Origin: Pradoshia eiseniae
GTDB taxonomy: Bacteria > Bacillota > Bacilli > Bacillales > Pradoshiaceae
Direction: 5' to 3'
Length of the DNA: 61,189 nt
NCBI RefSeq assembly: GCF_002946355.1
Contig: NZ_PKOZ01000009.1
Coordinates: 1-61,189, forward strand
The translations under genes were made by a program, and so were the position numbers. Shown piece by piece: positions 59,783-61,189 of this stretch. Numbering within the stretch: the first letter of the stretch is position 1; each line of letters starts with the position of its first letter. The notes beneath the pieces are model-generated. The model searched no databases and was not told where the DNA came from. It saw nothing but the letters and a program-made list of their open reading frames with translations.

Positions 59783-60337
59783 ATGAAAACGGAACAACAG
59801 TATTATGAGGAATCGCCGACCATTCAAGAGTATATGGACAATATGAGCCAGCTAAAGGAAGAATCGTTTCAAATTTACCATCAGTTTGAGGTACCGGATG
59901 ACACATTCATCCAACAACTCGAGGGTGCTAATGTACATATCCTTGCCATTACAGAAGATTGGTGCGGCGATGCCATGCTAAATAACCCCATCATCCGCAA
60001 GGTCGCAGAAGCTGCCAAAGTAGAGGTTCACGCCGTTTTGCGTGATGCTGATACAGATCTGATTGACCGCTATCTAACAAATGGCGGCCGTGCAATCCCG
60101 ATGTATCTTTTGCTGAATGAATCAGGAGAGGTCATCGGTAAATGGGGTCCGCGGGCACCGGAATTGCAACAATTCGTGATGGATGGCCGTGCCCAATTGC
60201 CTGCTAAAGAGGACCCTGCATTTGAAGAAAAATCAAAAGCCTTCTATACAGATCTTCGTAAAGCGTACACCGACCGTCCTGAGTTTTGGATGAATGTTTA
60301 TGAAAGCTTCAAGGAAGCGGTTCAAAAATCTATATAA
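59783..60337 (+). CDS. thioredoxin-fold protein with single-cysteine WCGD motif
   Basis: A 184-residue protein of the Thioredoxin_9 class. The active-site position reads ITEDWCGDAMLNNP: the first cysteine is kept and the second is aspartate-alanine, so it cannot act by a normal CxxC dithiol cycle. The cis-proline loop is GGRAIPMYLLL. It may act as a monothiol reductase or by bacillithiol mixed disulfides. AAAGGAGG lies 9 nt before the ATG. Confidence 0.85.
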   Translation: MKTEQQYYEESPTIQEYMDNMSQLKEESFQIYHQFEVPDDTFIQQLEGANVHILAITEDWCGDAMLNNPIIRKVAEAAKVEVHAVLRDADTDLIDRYLTNGGRAIPMYLLLNESGEVIGKWGPRAPELQQFVMDGRAQLPAKEDPAFEEKSKAFYTDLRKAYTDRPEFWMNVYESFKEAVQKSI

Positions 60338-60346
60338 ATAATAAGA

Positions 60347-60384
60347 ATCCCTTTGTGATCATCCGCAAAGGGATTTTTATTTTT
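60347..60384 (+). terminator. terminator of the thioredoxin-like gene
   Basis: AATCCCTTTG/CAAAGGGATT followed by TTTATTTTT. Confidence 0.88.
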
Positions 60385-60387
60385 CCT

Positions 60388-60567
60388 TCAAAGCCCGATA
60401 CCCTGCTCCCTCAGATACCTCAATAATGTCATCTGCTTCAATTTTGTTGAATAGAGATCCTTAACTGCAGCTGAATGAAATCCCCGCTCTGTCAGCTATC
60501 CGTCTACAGACCAAATTTGCCGTTCATGAAGTATGGTGATTAATAAAAAGTGTAAGGTTTCATTCAT
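60388..60567 (-). pseudogene. small ORF interrupted by an in-frame TAG
   Basis: From ATG 60567 the minus strand reads MNETLHFLLITILHERQIWS then VDG, a TAG at 60496-60498, and in the same frame LTERGFHSAAVKDLYSTKLK then QMTLLRYLREQGIGL and a TGA at 60388. Continuity of frame and a sensible helical composition on both sides suggest one gene of about 59 residues with a nonsense change. No strong ribosome binding site and no family recognised. Confidence 0.45.
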
Positions 60568-60750
60568 TCAAAGAATGGGTAAAAATAGTTTTTGTATTTT
60601 TCTAGGCCATATCATTTGCTATTCGCTCACATTACTGTTAAGGTTAGGTAGTATTATTTTTTGTTCTTCACAAGAAAGACTTTTGAATTTCATCTAAGGT
60701 TTTGAGCAAGGATAGTAACATTCGTGCATTAGCACTAGGAGGCAACACAC
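60568..60750 (+). promoter_or_regulatory. long leader region of the cold-shock gene
   Basis: AT-rich region without an ORF. A leader of about 100 nt with AGGAGG near the end is usual for csp genes, where the 5' UTR folds differently at low temperature. No promoter could be fixed with confidence. Confidence 0.4.
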
Positions 60751-60951
60751 ATGGAACAAGGTACAGTAAAATGGTTTAACGCAGAAAAAGGTTTTGGATT
60801 TATCGAACGTGAAGCAGGAGATGATGTATTCGTACATTTCTCATCAATCCAAACTGACGGCTACAAATCTTTAGATGAAGGTCAAAAGGTTACTTTTGAT
60901 ATCGAACAAGGCGCTCGCGGACCGCAAGCATCTAACGTCCAAAAAGGTTAA
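60751..60951 (+). CDS. cold-shock protein (CspA/CspB family)
   Basis: A 66-residue OB-fold nucleic-acid chaperone. RNP1 is KGFGFIE and RNP2 is [24 protein letters not shown] and [10 protein letters not shown] are classic start and end. It binds single-stranded RNA/DNA and melts RNA structure in the cold. The sequence is close to CspB/CspD of Bacillus. AGGAGG lies 9 nt before the ATG. Strong terminator follows. Confidence 0.97.
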   Translation: MEQGTVKWFNAEKGFGFIEREAGDDVFVHFSSIQTDGYKSLDEGQKVTFDIEQGARGPQASNVQKG

Positions 60952-60964
60952 TAGGCAATTTTCA

Positions 60965-61000
60965 AGAGACCCTGATTTTTATCAGGGTCTCTTTTTTTCG
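60965..61000 (+). terminator. csp terminator
   Basis: AGAGACCCTGAT/ATCAGGGTCTCT followed by seven T. Confidence 0.95.
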
Positions 61001-61189
61001 AGAAAAAAGATTGGCAATCGAATCTCACTCTTAAAAAATAACCACTCGTACAAGGGATTCATATCCTTTATGGTGAATTTATTAGGAGCGGGATATATGA
61101 AGAATTATACATAAGAACAGTGAGAAGAATCATAAGTTGAATGACGTCCTTGAGGACGGTTACAAACCTTTAGGAAGCTAACTTTATAA

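Noticed and set aside
60875..61114. 79-residue ORF overlapping the csp 3' end
   Set aside because: Runs through the csp terminator in another frame with no ribosome binding site.

Overview
The window is chromosomal DNA from a low-to-moderate GC, endospore-forming Bacillales organism, most likely Bacillaceae. Support comes from small acid-soluble spore protein genes (sspP, sspN), a CotM-like coat protein, TnrA, CcpC, CodY and SigB type regulatory sites, strong AGGAGG ribosome binding sites, and TTG/GTG starts. Gene order from about 7.5 to 26.2 kb follows the Bacillus subtilis yneK-cotM-sspP-citB-yneN-sspN-yneP-yneR-plsY-yneT-parE-parC segment. I see no rRNA, tRNA, CRISPR array, prophage or insertion sequence.

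Layout. 0-5 kb: a CBS-domain protein with a HEPN-like N-terminus, then a histidine kinase, a palindromic Bacillaceae-type repeat, a decayed second kinase tail and a response regulator, with a damaged second repeat copy downstream. 5-7.2 kb: a three-Myb-repeat DNA-binding protein, a SigB-promoted manganese catalase and a 44-residue ORF. 7.5-26.3 kb: the conserved citB-parEC segment, with insertions (MA-clan peptidase, Nudix, cyclotransferase-like protein, tandem AAA+ ATPase, CapA-like protein); sspO and tlp are not seen at their usual places. 26.3-33.4 kb: metabolic and unknown genes, including a bacterial staygreen homologue, two phosphoesterases, a PdxH-like protein, a LacI-type regulator and a GNAT-pentapeptide fusion. 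33.6-37 kb: an AGCS symporter and the YhdT-PanF pair. 37-42.2 kb: a YvbH-like protein, Nudix, a YflT-type stress protein with six 39-residue repeats, a dicarboxylate symporter and a nitroreductase. 42.5-46.2 kb: a 5-oxoprolinase operon (pxpB-pxpC-pxpA) with an NRAMP-type transporter. 46.3-49.8 kb: galU, then a ring-cleaving dioxygenase plus WrbA pair behind an MhqR-type operator. 49.8-54.5 kb: a nitrogen-control island (exonuclease, DUF294 nucleotidyltransferase, ammonium transporter, two divergent TnrA paralogues and an 82-residue ORF) with three TnrA-box matches. 54.6-61.2 kb: SDR, a coupled small-gene pair, a threonine aldolase-like enzyme, an amidohydrolase, a thioredoxin-like protein and a cold-shock protein.

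The most notable parts are: (1) the nitrogen island, where ammonium uptake is linked to a GlnD-like nucleotidyltransferase and an exonuclease, and an uncharacterised 82-residue gene has its own consensus TnrA box; (2) the 39-residue-repeat stress protein; (3) the collapsed kinase duplication beside a repeat element; (4) the triple-Myb regulator; (5) several readable operators (LexA-type at parE, CcpC and CodY at citB, MhqR-type at the quinone genes). All calls come from reading the sequence; no database search was run.
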